From positions 9,579,895 to 9,643,894 of the forward strand of contig NC_039481.1 in the NCBI RefSeq assembly GCF_003590095.1: 64,000 nucleotides of DNA, in the 5' to 3' direction. A program made the translations under genes and the position numbers. The notes under the pieces are model-generated. The model ran no database searches and had not been told where the DNA came from. It worked only from the letters and a program-made list of their open reading frames with translations. The stretch is from Trichoplusia ni. Taxonomy: Eukaryota; Arthropoda; Insecta; Lepidoptera; Noctuidae. Positions 44,461 to 57,413 of this stretch are shown piece by piece; position 1 is the stretch's first letter; each line of letters begins with the position of its first letter.

Positions 44461-47400
44461 TTAGAAGAGGTCGGTGACTATAGTTCCGAACCACGCGCAG
44501 ACGACGGGGAGCGCGTACGTGAGGAGGGCCTTGTGCAGCGAGGGCCGGTCGGCGGCGCCCGCCACGGGCTGGTCGCGCGGCGGCGTGGGGGACGCGGGGG
44601 GCCGCGCGGGCTCGGGGCCCTGCTCGGGGCCCGGCGCGGGGCCCGCCTCGCGCCCGGCCTCGGCCTGCTCCTGGCCGCGGCCGCGCACGAACACGTTGTT
44701 GGTGTTGGGCACGTCCCCGATGCTGGGCACGAAGGGAGCCTCCGTCACCGGCGGCGCCGGCTGGGACACCTCGGGCTCGCGCTCTGTCTGGTCCTCGTCC
44801 ACGTCCAGGGGACTGTCGCCTGATGCTGCAAGTAAAAAAGTTGGCTATTACCTACAAGGTTGCAATTGATTTAGAGAAGCTACTAAAAGCCAATAAAAGA
44901 GTATCAAAATATCAAGTTAACCTACGACTCAATCACATATTCACATCATTCCCGACTGTTTTATTAACAAAAAACCGAAAATTTCCTTCCTCCTAAAATT
45001 TCAAAGACTTCTTACAAAATACAACATCACTATGAAACAAGCAGCCTTACCTCCATCGTAACCGTTGAGCCTGTCCTCGTCATCATCAGGCAAGCCGTCT
45101 CCATTGCCGTAGTCTCCGGAGCCCGAGCCGGACTCCACCTCCTCGATAATCTCGCGACCGAACGAACTGGCCACTTGCAAGTCTGAAGCAATCGAAATTG
45201 GAATAAAGTAAATGTGACACTATATAACCTAGTTAGGACTAGGCAAAGGTTGTTTTGCCATGTCAAAGCTACGACGCTAAATTCTATAGATATAGAGAAA
45301 GGACTTCAAAGGACTGAATGAAAAAAAAATGAGACACTAAACGAATAATCGGAAATAATCATTATTCCCATCATTATACCAATAGTGCATCATAATATGA
45401 TTTAAACTATTGTATCAACTTCTGAAATGTATCTAAGAGGGTAGCAAAAATCAAACAGGGTACCATATAGAACGGAACATTTTAGCAAATACCTTTCTAT
45501 CTCCCACAAAAATGTAATGAAACCTTAAAAACTAACCTTTGGTATCAGTATCGAGCCACTGCACCTCGACTCCGTTGTACGCGTCCTTCAGTCTCGCGGT
45601 GAGTGTCCGCAGCGCGTCGGCCTGCGCTGAGGACCCGGGCGCGGTGGCCACGGCCGCGGCGCTGCTCACGCGGACCTCGGGGTTCGACGCCAGGCCCGCT
45701 GTACCCTCGCTGGCGGCGTTTAGTGTGTAGCTGTGGGGGGAAGATCGTTCATGAATTGTAGATAAAAAGTGGGAAAGGGGGCAAAAAAACTTTTCAGTCT
45801 TCAGTGTTTTTGTAATAAAATAAAACATTGCTTATTAAGGGCAAAAATTGCTAAGACGTAAGCTTGGTTCGTCTCTCAAAAAACTTGACAGTTAGCTTGC
45901 AGAAGATTAAATTTAAATAAAATGCTTATTTTTGGAATTAATTTGACCGGTCAGGTATGTATAATGAAATAAATTTTATCACGTTGTCACATTGATCACC
46001 GATACAATGATATCTGGGCAGATAGCATCCGCTGGCGCGCCCCGTTGCATGACCACATGCCCATATCCTAAAGGCATAAATCTTCTCGCGAATATTAATA
46101 CATTACGTCATGCGGTCGCGCTGACCTCATAGGCCCGGAGTTATTTATAATGGGAGTTAACGACAGGGCACTGTGCAGTCTGATCTCATTCTTGAAAAGT
46201 ACCGAAATATAAGCTTTTTACTACTTTTCATTACAGTTTAAGAGTATGTAAAGGCTGACTGGAAATGTTATTTTGTCTATACTTAAATACAATGGTTGAA
46301 GTCTTACCTAGCGACATCAGTCCCGTTGAAACAAGGCGAGGTGGTGACACTGGTGGATGTGCACAGCAGCGCGGGGAGGTGGTTCCAGTAGCGCCGCGTG
46401 TTGCGCATGCGCACGCGGGTCTCGCGGACCAGCTTCTCCAGCGCCGGACCGCCCCAGTCAGAGCCTGACGATAAAATAAGAATACATTAAGTATTGACTA
46501 CTGAAATGTGGAATAGAAAGAACAATTATTTTGTTCCAGACTGTTAAAAGTGCGAAAGGTATGAGAAGGGTAACTTACCGCGGCTCTCTTCACTCTTAAC
46601 GGAAGGCTTCTTCTTCTTGGGGCCCTTCTTCTCGTCGAAGTCATAGGATTTGAAGTCAATATCCATCCCCCCGGCAGCAGCAGGCTCCGGGTCCGCGTCT
46701 CGCCGCCGTCTCTCGTGCTCCTCGTACTCCGCCAGGTCGATGTTTCCGCGCATGTACTGCAGGAACCTCTCCCGGAGTTTAGCCTGCTGGGCCATGTCGT
46801 CTGTGGCCTTACGAATGCCGTCAGGAGTCCGCATATTGGCTAGAGAGGGATCCTCGTTCATAAGGCTCTCGAACGAGCCTTCGATCTCGAAGTCGTCGAC
46901 GTCATCGATCCTCTGCGGCCAGTCGAAGTCAGGTATGGAGCGGACGGAGCGGCGCGTCTTGCCAGGAGCGAAGAAAGGTCCGGCGCCACCGCCTCCTCCG
47001 AGCACTGGCTTGCCGCAGCCCGTGAATATCTTCTGGGAGATCTCCCGGTTGTGTTCTTGGAAGCTCATTATAGCTTCCGAGATCTTGATGTCTATTGGTT
47101 CGACTACCATAGCAATGTTGAATGGTCCAAGTAGACGGTCAGCCACTTTGTCTACGGCGTCTGGAATATAAATGTGACAGGTCAGAAAAATGATTTCAAA
47201 GTGTGCTGTGCTTCTGTTTGCTTTTTTTTAGTTTTACAGACAAATTTTATCAACAATCATGTGTAGGTAGCACGAGTCATCTGTATCAGATTCTCCCAAC
47301 TCACCGACATAAGCATCCCACTGGTCTCCGAGGTCAGCGTGCGAGGGCAGACAGCCGCGCGCCACGTTGTGGCAGTAGCGCGTGCAGGCGGGGGGCTGGT

Positions 47401-50400
47401 GGCCGGCGCAGCTGCCGCAGTACCGCAGGCGAGCCCAGGCTGTCACGCATTCAGGAGTCACTGTCACCTACAAACAAGCAAAAATTCAAGGTAAACAAAC
47501 TGTAGACATTCAAATACTACTCAAACGCGACAATTTAGTCCCTAAAGGATTAACATCATAGAAATTTCCAGGAGTTTGGACATAAATTGGTAGTTTAGAA
47601 AGATGTCTCATCACTTTGGTAATAAAAACTGTGACAGAATTCTTGTAGCGAAAAGTAAAGTGTGAAAGCCAATGTAAAAACGATTGTGGAATGTTTTCCT
47701 GCTCGAATGTTTGTGCCGAAAAAAAGAATCTCTCAAACTGAATTCAGAGATTCTTAGCCTAAGCTGTTCAACAAAATCAATTTATCAGCCATTGTGTAAT
47801 ATTTATAAAGGGTTTTTCTAATGGAATCTTGCGTACAGAAACTTAGCAGTACTTAATGATACCTTGATGATACATTTACAACTGTAATTCCCACTTGCGT
47901 TTATTAGAAAAATATGAATGAAAGACATTAAAGAAATATTGATAAATAAAACTGATAAGCTTTGCAGAGTTGATTCATGATACCACGCAAAGAGAGATAA
48001 AAACAACTTAATTAAATGAAGGAAGACGAAAAAACGCACTTTGATTAATTTATACAACGTGAAACGGAAATGCGTGGTCGCTGGTCATATTTTGAATAAC
48101 GCTATTACGCATGAAACGTACATATAACTTTCTTTAGGGAACCAAAAACAATTCAGATACCAAAATTAGGACAAAATGTTTGTATTCCAAAAAAACAGAC
48201 ACAGAATCAACAAAATTGGCTCATCCCGTCCGAAATTCTGAGGTAACAGACAAGAAAACACATAGACAAGTTGAGGACCTCCTAATCCTCCTATATATTA
48301 TAAACAAGGGTACCTATTATTTATGTTTGCGAGTGCCAAAAAAATTCACATATAATAATAATATAATAATAATAACTGATTTCTATTACACGTGGTTATA
48401 TTTTTTACGTTTAAATTCAGTGTTTCCATTATTTCGATGCATTTGGGGTTAAGGCATACAGGCAAAAAATACAGGCATTGCATAATCAAAACAAATACAT
48501 GATAATGAAATCAATTAGTATTTCAGTCCGTCAACACTTGACATTTGTATTGAGTCAAGCGATTTCTCTGTTTAACAATTCCTCATTACATTTGTAAAAC
48601 ACGAACTGAGGTGCGACGGCCTCACAAGACAACATTCTTAACCGAGGAAAATAATCTTAGGTGTTTTACTAAAGAACATTTACAATTTAGGTATAGTTTG
48701 ATGTTAAGACACTTAAAATTATGTTAGAAGCATAGAAACAACAGTTCCGGTTATAGAAGACCACCTTATCGACAAATTCTCGCCCAAACGAAACGAAGCA
48801 AACAAATGAATAAAGCTCAATGATTGTTACTATTGCGCCAATTAAATAACATCAGTAACAAGTGGAGCAAATAAAAATAAAATCAAACGAAGACTGCCGA
48901 GATAACAATTCCATTTAATAAAGCCAAGGTCTTTACGAGTGGTGTCGCCGATGGCGCCAAGAGATCAACGCACGACAAATGATCCGCGCGATAATGAGTC
49001 ATTTTCTAAAATCATACAGGCGAGGCAAGTTGAAGGTCAAGTGTGGAACAGAATACATTCGCATTGATTACCGTACATTTGCATTCTAATAGCACGCTTG
49101 ACATTGAACAAATTAATATGTGGACGCGATTTGGCAATGTCTGCCTCTAAAACCAAAAATGTTCGCGATTCTAATCACCGATGATATAATATGATTGTCC
49201 AATTACTTCCGAAGGCCGGGCTATGGGAGACTACAATGAATGAAAACCAATGCCTTATGAGCTGAATAGATCTTTGATAATTGATTTATGTTTGGTGTTG
49301 TCAATGTTATTTCTCTTCTGGGCGTCGCGAACCAAGAAGGTGACACGAGGAATGATAATGCCACGCCTTGTCCAGTCAAAATGGCTCGTTAAGAGATGAA
49401 TAAAATTCATTAGTGGAGGACATAAAAAATTTGATGATCAAACTTTGTGTACGGCACTTCACTTGGTGGCCGGTTTGGTAATAATAGCCTTATAATTAGT
49501 ATGCAATACATTCTAATTAATTCACAGCCAGATACATCAGACAGGATGTGCGAGGCGGCGAATATATTTAGTGTCTCCTAACTATTCTAGGGACAACCGA
49601 GGAGACACTTTATATCCCTCATATCTCTCAAACTATTAATAAAGCCTATTTCCGCATAGACACGGCCAGTCCATTGTAATCGCAGACACAACCACTCTTG
49701 ACAATGAATAATTTTAAATGACAATCAAATATTACGACGCTTATAACGGACTTGCCGGGTATTAAAATTACCAAATTGGTCATACAAAAATCTTTTTATA
49801 TGTCCATCTGATGAGGAATCACAGATATTGCTAGCCTTTTTTACAGAATTATGCATAATTCCTTAGAATTATTTGTCCTCTATCAAGAAGACAGGGAAAA
49901 TTATCATTAACTTCCATCATAGTTGATGTTTCAATACAAATAAGCGAAACATATAAAATACTTTAACCCCATACCTGCATCATGCTCCTAACGACATCGG
50001 CTCCAGCTCGCAGCGCTTTGTGGAAGGTCCGCGTGGCCACCACAGCGCGGCGCAGCTGCACCGACAGCTTGTTGGGCACGTCCTCGAACGGCTGGATGTC
50101 GCGCATGTGCTCGTTCACGCACTTTAGATATCTGGAATGGATGTAATTAGATCAGAATTTGTAGACTGGTTTACAAATTAAGAGCAGGACAAAGGAATCT
50201 CATATCTCTTTCCACTTATCCTGCTTTTGGGTTTTTGAGACGAGTTTGGCGACAAAGGAGAGAAGATAAATTTTTATTGGCAAGTGATATTTTGACTGCA
50301 CGGATAGCCGCGTCGCGGGATCAATCCCCGGTCGACAAGCGTTTGTGCGATCTACGGATGTTTGGTCTGAATCTGGTCTGGGTGTCTTTGTGCAACACAA

Positions 50401-53400
50401 GAAACTTAAAATTCTTAATGATAAGGATGGCATTTCATGCTCAATAACTGAAGAACACAAAACAATGCAATATTTTAGCCCTTTTTTGGCAGTTAGTAGT
50501 ATCATAATTATCAAAAGCCTTTTCCGTACCTCCTCCAATTAGGACTTACAAAAAGTCGGTTAATTTAGGATGCAACTGAAAAAGATTGCGGCTGTCCTGA
50601 TGATACGTAATCACTACTCATTAGCATCAGTTTCGGCTGACGAGACAAGCGAGATACAAGACAAGTAATGTCCAAAATCGTCTCACTCATAATTATGGTG
50701 CAACTTGTGTGTCACCGCCTTATTTGTAAAACGGAATCCGGCGTTCAATGCACATTATTCATTTTGCGAAACAGCAACAATGTCCCTCTTTCACTTGTGT
50801 TATGAAAGGAGGTTTTAAAGACAGGTTTTTTTATCTGAACTTGTTTTGACATATCTTCGATAAGACATTTTTGTACTTTTAATTACGTATTCGTGTATTT
50901 ATTTTTAATTATTCACCTTGGAATAATGTCGAAAATAGGATATGGAGCTTTACGAAATAAAAGAAACATTTGAGTCTCTTAGCTGTATCGAATGCTTCTC
51001 TGCTGAAATCCCTTCTGTTTTTTGGGCAGTCATGTGATAAAATAACTTACACCTAAAGATATGCCACAAAAGAAAAATAATAATAAAAGTATTTATCATA
51101 CATATGAACATTATATTAAATAAGAAGCGACAACCAAACCCATTCGGTATGTTAGGTGCGGTATTAAAATTATTGTCGCTTTGCGTCATTCCCGGCGGAT
51201 GACGAAAACAAATGAATCAATGATTTAGCGAAAACATTTATGTATTGGTCAAGCAATAAGGATAATATAACGACAATTATATTTTTATGTGTTATTTGTC
51301 GATTGTCAGCTTAAGATAAAATGACAGATGATTATATTTCATGGTTTTGTAAAGTTAGGCAAGAATTAGAGGCAAGACGCTGCTAAAATAACTTAAATTA
51401 TTCTGTTGCCAAAACATAACATGACAATAATTTGAGCTAAATATGGGCCGAGATGCCGTATCTTTTGGAAAACGTTTGAAAATGTGTCTGTGAACCAACA
51501 GAGTAAACATACATACAGGAAAAACAAGCTCTGTTTTTCAATACTTGTAGTTTCTGACTTATTTCGGCTTACCAAAAATTCTTTACGGAATATTTTTTGA
51601 AATAGGTATATTTTGACTTCCGAATAAATAAAAATAACAAGCTCGCTTCAAACAATTCCCTGATTGCAAACAATTCTTCCGTTATAAACGTTTATTAACA
51701 GCCGCACTGACATTTAGCAATACAGATTGTAATTGTAGTGGGTCAGTCTATCTTTAGCCGCCCGAGTGGCGCGACGTATTTACATTATCCCGCTAATGTC
51801 GGGTACTTGAATGCTATCTTAGGGGAACAGCTTCACACGTTATATTTGCATCTTTACAATGAGGGTGTAAAACTGTTTGGAACTGATAGCACATTTGAGA
51901 GCTTTTCATTATAATACGAATATGCTGTGATCTGGGCATGCTTGGCGTGTTATATGGTATTTTACTGATATTTACCTATCTTGGTGACGTATGGAAGCTC
52001 TATTTCATTTGCGTGAAATTTAAATTTGTTCAAGCACAGATATCGCAACCTTTTTTGGTTTTGTCTCAGGGTTATTAAGACGATACTAAGCGAAATCAAT
52101 TTATACACTAAAACTTAAAAAAAAATCTTTTCCAAAGAACGGATTCACTTAAAGCTTTTTCCGTCAAGTTATTACCATCATCGACCACAAAACTACCGTC
52201 TCTATTATCTCATAAACCCTTATCCACGATCGCTGCACTTCACCCAATACCTACACAATGATATTAATAACTTTATTGTGAGCTCATAAAATAGCCCCTC
52301 ACTTCACCGCCTTATCACGATTCGTTGCACGGCACTTTATGCCCTATTATCAAGCCTAATCGTTTGTTTACGTGACTATAACAGTAAAGCTGTCTGCTAA
52401 AGTGTTTTATTGATGCGTCTTCATAAACAAACGCTTTCCAACAAGCGACACTGTGTTTATCAATGCAAAGTGCATGCGGGGTGATAAACGTTTTGTGTTT
52501 CATATTTTGAAACGAATGGGAGCAGTGGCGCAATTTAATGGTTGGACGAGACTGCTGCGTATCGAAACATGTGCAATGCAATGTCTAATGTTAATACAAT
52601 GTGTGGATTTCTGTTACGAAATAATATAATCATTCAAACTTAAAATTGACAGGACTTAGCAGCAATCGAATAGTAACAGAAGGTGAAGCTTAAATGCAAA
52701 ACCAAAACTCAACTAGAAAGCTGCCGCTACACAATTCAATTACGCTCAATAAAAATAGGATACCCGCATATGAAAACAGATTCTGATTCAGAAGAAGCGA
52801 AGAAGGAACTAAGTAATATAGAGTTTAAGTGCACTAAAGAGGTAGACTGTCCAACATATACTACTGACAGATTTATAGATAACTAGCTTTTCGCCCGCGG
52901 CTTCGTCCGCGCTGAGGTCGGTTATATCGCGTTTCTAAGAGAACTCTTTAAAAGTCCAGGATAAAAACTATCCTATATTCTTTCTCAAGGTCAACTCTAT
53001 CTCTGTACCAAATTTCATTAAAATCAGTTCAGTGGTTTAGACTTTCGCATTTATAATATTAAGTAGGAATGAGCTTAAATGATCGAACGAAATTCGCAAC
53101 AAACTTTTAACTCTGTCTACGAGTTGATTCTATGTAATATTCATATAGGGTCCAGACTAAACATTGTGTTGAATACGGTGCGCAGGCGCCGATCCTAATG
53201 AATGAATGGACAATTATAATTACAATTAATCGTTGTTTTATTATAATTGCATGTATCGGCAATACTATTTTAAATGAAACAGTTTTCCTTGTGAGGTGTG
53301 AATTAACTAAATGTTTTTTAGAATCTGTAATTAATAATTGTTTATTCACGCGTAGTTATCGGGATTGGTCGACTAGTTTCAGACCTAACCAGAGTTCTTA

Positions 53401-55735
53401 ATCATGAGCAGTGGCGGTCGGGTCGCGAGTCAAATTGTTATTAAAAAGCTTTGAGCTGAACTTTATAATTGTTGTTAAAATTATCAGTGACTGTAATTTT
53501 TATAAATTGTGATGTTTTATTTTTGAAATATAACTAATAGTTAAGAACTTAATCAAATTAAAGCAATTAATTTGATTTATAGATTGTCTGTGTGTAACTT
53601 GCGTCACAGAAAAATTACAGTTAAAAACACATTTGTAAATTATGTATTTTCATTTCACAGGTTTTTTAAGCTCCCAAATAAATATTGCACCTTCATTTTT
53701 TATATTAGGTGCGCTAAAAATAAGAGAGAAGAAACAAACTTGGCTTATTTAAAGATTTTTATGCCAAATAATGCATATTTCATCACCGTTCTTATTAATG
53801 ATCAATTTCTCCTTCGCGTCCTAGGACAAGAGTCCATTGAACGTGTATTAATATGTGCAAATATAATTAGCTCTTGTCTGAGTTTCAATTAATTATTCAC
53901 AATATACTTTGTCCGTATGATTCATAAAATATAACATTAATGAGTTATCGTTAGTAAGTTTCTATGCAAAGTTTATTATTATTATTATGAATAATCTATA
54001 GCTGTATACGCTCTTCCATTACCCCAACGCATATTGTAAATTAAAATTCAGATTTCTAATTATATCGATATTCCTAAACTTAAAAGGCTGTAACTAAAAT
54101 CTTAATAATAAATAAGATTCTCGGTACCAAGAACCGAAAGCTGGGCTGAAAAGAAAAATAATTTGCCAAATCTTATAAATGCCACCTTTGATGGTAGGTA
54201 TAATATCCTCTTTCAATCCACCAGTCCACCTAGAATACCTAAATCACAAGATATTGAACAGACTTTCAGAAACCAGTGGAAAGTCTGATCTACTATACCG
54301 GTTTAAAATATAATTATGTATAGAAATATAAGAACAGTACTCACTTTTCATCGAACTCATACTGCGAGTTGAGTACGGTGAACATCTTGTTGTACAGTAT
54401 GCTGAAGAACCCGTCCATCATCACGTCGAAGTTGGTGTCGCCGCGCGTGTAGTACCTGAGGAGAGGAAATATGGTCACTTAGTACAGGGGATGGAGGAAC
54501 TGGATATACTAAGAGAAGAACAATACTAATTGGGTAGCACATAAGTCTAGCAACCGTGCAAGTTGAGGAAACAGAAGATGGTGGTAAATATTATTTCCTT
54601 AGCAAAATATTGGCGTAGCTAAAAAATGCCTAGTAAACAAAAAAAACGGTAGAGTAAGCTGTAGCTCTTGGGGAAAAAAAGATATGGTATTATATTAAAT
54701 ACATTAGTTTATGAAGACAATTATTCAGACATTTTTGTTATGAACTTAATTAAATACATAAACCTAAGGTTCTGAGGGAATTAAAGAAGTCTATATTCAG
54801 GCATCCAACGTCCTCGTTTCATTCTGTATTTTAACATGAAGACGACGATAACTCGGCACAGTCTGGCGATTCCAGAAGGATTTGCATAAATCTCATCAGA
54901 CTCCAACAACGTAATCCAGGGATTTAGGTTTATACTTCTTGTTATCCGAATTTTTATCTTGTTTTGGTCGTAACTTTCAGAACGCTAATATGGGAAAAAC
55001 TTATGTTCGTAAAACTTGCTTGGGGGCTACCAAGACTTCTATTCGTTAGCAGTTGTAAAAGCGAGAGGATACACTACAATATGTAGAGCGCAGTCTCTCT
55101 CCCACATGCAAGTCTTTAAGATGTGACGAAAGCTCCCTAAACAATATTTCTGAAGTACAGTTGTTCCGAGTGAAGTAATTTTCTGTTGTAAATGCGTTGA
55201 CCAATCGTACGTGTTTCTGAGAATCGTAGTTCAGAATAACCGCAGTGCACTTCTGCACCCGAGGAATTCATTTAGTAAATGCTCGAAATATGCGGAGCAA
55301 ATGTTTGTGCACGAATGCTTTGTAAACTTGCGAGGCACGGTTCAATTATTGAGGAAGTTATAATTGATGGCTGCAATAATGTTTCTGTTTATGGGGCTTC
55401 GTCTATTGGAGAAAGGTGACGATATTAATTGTATGATGCTTCATTACTAAAGCAATAATCGTCATTGTAAATGAACGTGCTAGTTAATGAATTTTACGAT
55501 TCGTGGGATGGATACATTGTGCAAGGAGGATTTCAGCTTTCAATAAGATTATTAAGACATCTACAAGTTATGGTTATGAATGTTATGGTGGTGACAATGA
55601 TGATTATTTACCTTTCGAGCTGCTCAAATAACTGTTCGAAGACGTAGGAGTGTTGTTCGTAGATCATGCCGTACGTCCTCTTGAACATCATGTGGAACTC
55701 CTCGCGGGATTGCTTCAGCAATCTCCTGAAGAACT
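44461..55735 (-). CDS. dlp: Glypican, dally-like (GPC4/6 type), 5' end missing
   Basis: Coding exons found (minus): 55735-55612, 54455-54345, 50131-49975, 47467-47305, 47160-46579, 46464-46308, 45730-45537, 45182-45051, 44825-44461 (TAA). They join in phase to about 661 residues. Family marks are FKRTYGMIYEQHSYVF, NKMFTVLNSQYEFDEKY, PFEDVPNKLSVQLRRA, the Cys-rich LRYCGSCAGHQPPACTRYC and EPIDIKISEAIMSFQ. A basic KTRRSVR suits convertase cleavage. SPCFNGTD and LKDAYNGVEVQWLD follow the GPC4/6 and Dlp pattern rather than Dally. SGSGSGDYGNGDG supplies Ser-Gly heparan-sulfate sites, and a hydrophobic C-terminus (LLTYALPVVCAWFGTIV) is the GPI signal. Such proteins act at the cell surface as co-receptors for Wnt, Hedgehog and BMP-type ligands. 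The signal peptide and first Cys residues are on exon(s) upstream, not found. Confidence 0.93.
47468..49974 (-). other. Glypican intron, no gene seen
   Basis: 2.5 kb of AT-rich intron. Open frames in it are short and show no family resemblance. No dispersed repeat was recognised with confidence. Confidence 0.5.
50290..50410 (+). repeat. Degenerate tRNA-derived SINE piece
   Basis: CACGGATAGCCG is followed, after loss of the A-box 3' part, by 'gcgggatcaatccccggtcgacaagcgtttgtgcgatc' and 'gaatctggtctgggtgtctttgtgcaac'. These are blocks of the SINE family at 8.3 and 21.9 kb. It lies in a glypican intron. Confidence 0.5.
52883..53068 (-). mobile_element. Short Helitron-like element, minus orientation
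   Basis: Read on the minus strand it runs from TCCTACTTAATATTATAAAT to GGACGAAGCCGCGGGCGAAAAGCTAG, followed by T. A GC-rich near-palindrome sits about ten bases before the terminal CTAG. It is the inverted partner of the copy at 57,199-57,413, with shared interior ('gaccttgagaaagaa', 'aggatagtttttatcc'). Confidence 0.6.
55030..55110 (+). repeat. Palindromic MITE-like fragment
   Basis: AGCAGTTGTAAAAGCGAGAG, 'acactacaatatgtagagcgc' and 'gtctctctcccacatgcaag' are reminiscent of the inverted repeat at 25.4 kb (stem with 'ttgtggaagagag'). The limits are unclear. Confidence 0.3.
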
Positions 55736-57198
55736 CTGGAAAAGAAAACACGTGGGTTAGTCGTCTGTAAAAATTGTGATGGTGGGTTTGGGATGTCAAA
55801 ATTTCTATTTGAATTAAAAGTGAAGTTAATGATTTCCTCGTATTTCCATCAGAAGATGTTGATGATGATCATGATACAATATAGCAAAGGAAACGAGCCA
55901 TAATATCTATAAAAGTGTTTTGAACCATAAACGCGGTTGTATAAGTCAATAATATTTTGACATAACGTAAAGAGCTACAGTTAACGAGCGACATTTAATT
56001 TGAAGTCCACGCGTGAGAATTTAAAGATATATTTACTACCACCGAGCATAAAATAATATCGAATCTGTATATCAAATATAATAAATCAAATTGCCATAAA
56101 CTATCACAAATAATATCAACTGTAAAAGATTTACGCAATCGCAGGTGTTGGGAAGCATCTTTTATTAGCGGTGAATGACATTAGCGAGAATTTTTGGACT
56201 CTCTGGAGCCAGCGATATGTAATAAACATTAATAGGCAGAGCATATTAATACCGCGTTTATACTCCTATAAAATATTAATGGCAGATATTTGTGATGGCG
56301 ATCGTAATGCTATTATGTTACATTTACTTGTGCTTCATGTTGGAGTCATGCTTTGTCGAGAACTCGTATGATTTTATGTTTGGTTCACACGGATTAATTA
56401 AAACAAGCTTTTTAAGAATATCTTGGACTTGATGATTGAATACCAGAACTTTTGCCGAGATTTTTGCAAAACCACAGAGCTTCGTCTATCGTATTGAAAG
56501 TTTATTACATAAACTTATTTCTGTTATGGGATGTATTCTCGTGCGAATGTCAACTTTATTTCAATAACGATCCTTTGAAAAGACGCGCAATAACGCGATC
56601 GGAATCAGTAATGTGCTAGACATATGTTTGTTCTACTCTTATAAAGTTCATACCGAGATACAGATAGACTAATAAACGAGGCTGTAACGGTTTGTGTAAA
56701 TACGGTACTGATTTTAATTCCTGATTCCCTGCGGCTAAGTGTTATTGTGTTTTCCTTATAAGAATTTCTAAGTAGGACCTCATGGTTGGGAATTGCGCTT
56801 GCGAATTGTTATTAGTCAGACCCAATACAGGGAATGAATAAAGATACAAGTGTTAATTACTAGGTAAAATAAAGTGACATCTACTCTTTGGAATTATTGC
56901 TGTCGAAATGATTTTCGCATCACGGAATGTGGTATAGATCAAGCTCATAATTTTGAAAATTCAATTTCAAAAGCATCACAGTGTAACGTTACAAAATTCG
57001 ACGCTTGACAAAAATTGTTGCACAATTACCTCTATTAAATTATCAAATGCTGTTAGTTTGAGTTTGCGATTCGATGTTATAAGTGAAACAAATGACGGTA
57101 ACATATATGGATTTTCTTTAAAGAGGTTTATATATAGACAGGGCACAAATCCACCAAATTCTTCCTGGCGTTAAACTGGCCAAAAACTACTTAGGGCA

Positions 57199-57413
57199 TC
57201 CCTACTAATATTATAAATGCGAAAGTAACTCTGTCTGTCGGTCTGTCTGTCTGTCACGCTTTCACCAACCACTGAACTGATTTTAATGAAATTTGGTAGA
57301 GTTGACCTTGAGAAAGAACATAGGATAGTTTTTATCCCGGACTTTTGAAGAGTTCTCTTGGAAACGCGATATAACCAACATCGACGCGGGCGAAGCCGCG
57401 GGCGAAAAGCTAG
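57199..57413 (+). mobile_element. Short Helitron-like element, 215 bp
   Basis: It starts TCCCTACTAATATTATAAAT after an A and ends GCGAAAAGCTAG before a T, as in the A|TC...CTAG|T rule for Helitrons. The near-palindrome CGCGGGCGAAGCCGCG is just inside the 3' end. A GTCTGTCTGTC run lies at the left part. No Rep/helicase coding is present. Confidence 0.65.

Larger units (their letters stand above)
50132..54344 (-). other. Glypican intron with repeats
   Basis: 4.2 kb between two coding exons. It contains the SINE piece at 50.3 kb and a Helitron-like element at 52.9 kb; the rest is AT-rich, and I see nothing coding in it. A 106-codon AT-rich frame at 53,572-53,892 has no motif or splice context. 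Confidence 0.5.

Noticed and set aside
44443..44869. Two plus-strand frames of 126 and 131 codons
   Set aside because: They are shadows of the GC-rich last glypican exon on the minus strand, with low-complexity Arg/Gly content and no family.
46650..47171. 173-codon plus-strand frame
   Set aside because: It is the antisense shadow of the largest glypican exon, whose minus-strand frame has clear family motifs and matching splice phases.
53572..53892. 106-codon plus-strand frame
   Set aside because: AT-rich, no recognisable domain, inside a glypican intron and without support from composition.
57235..57258. GTCTGTCTGTC run as a separate repeat
   Set aside because: It is an internal part of the Helitron-like element and recurs in that family.
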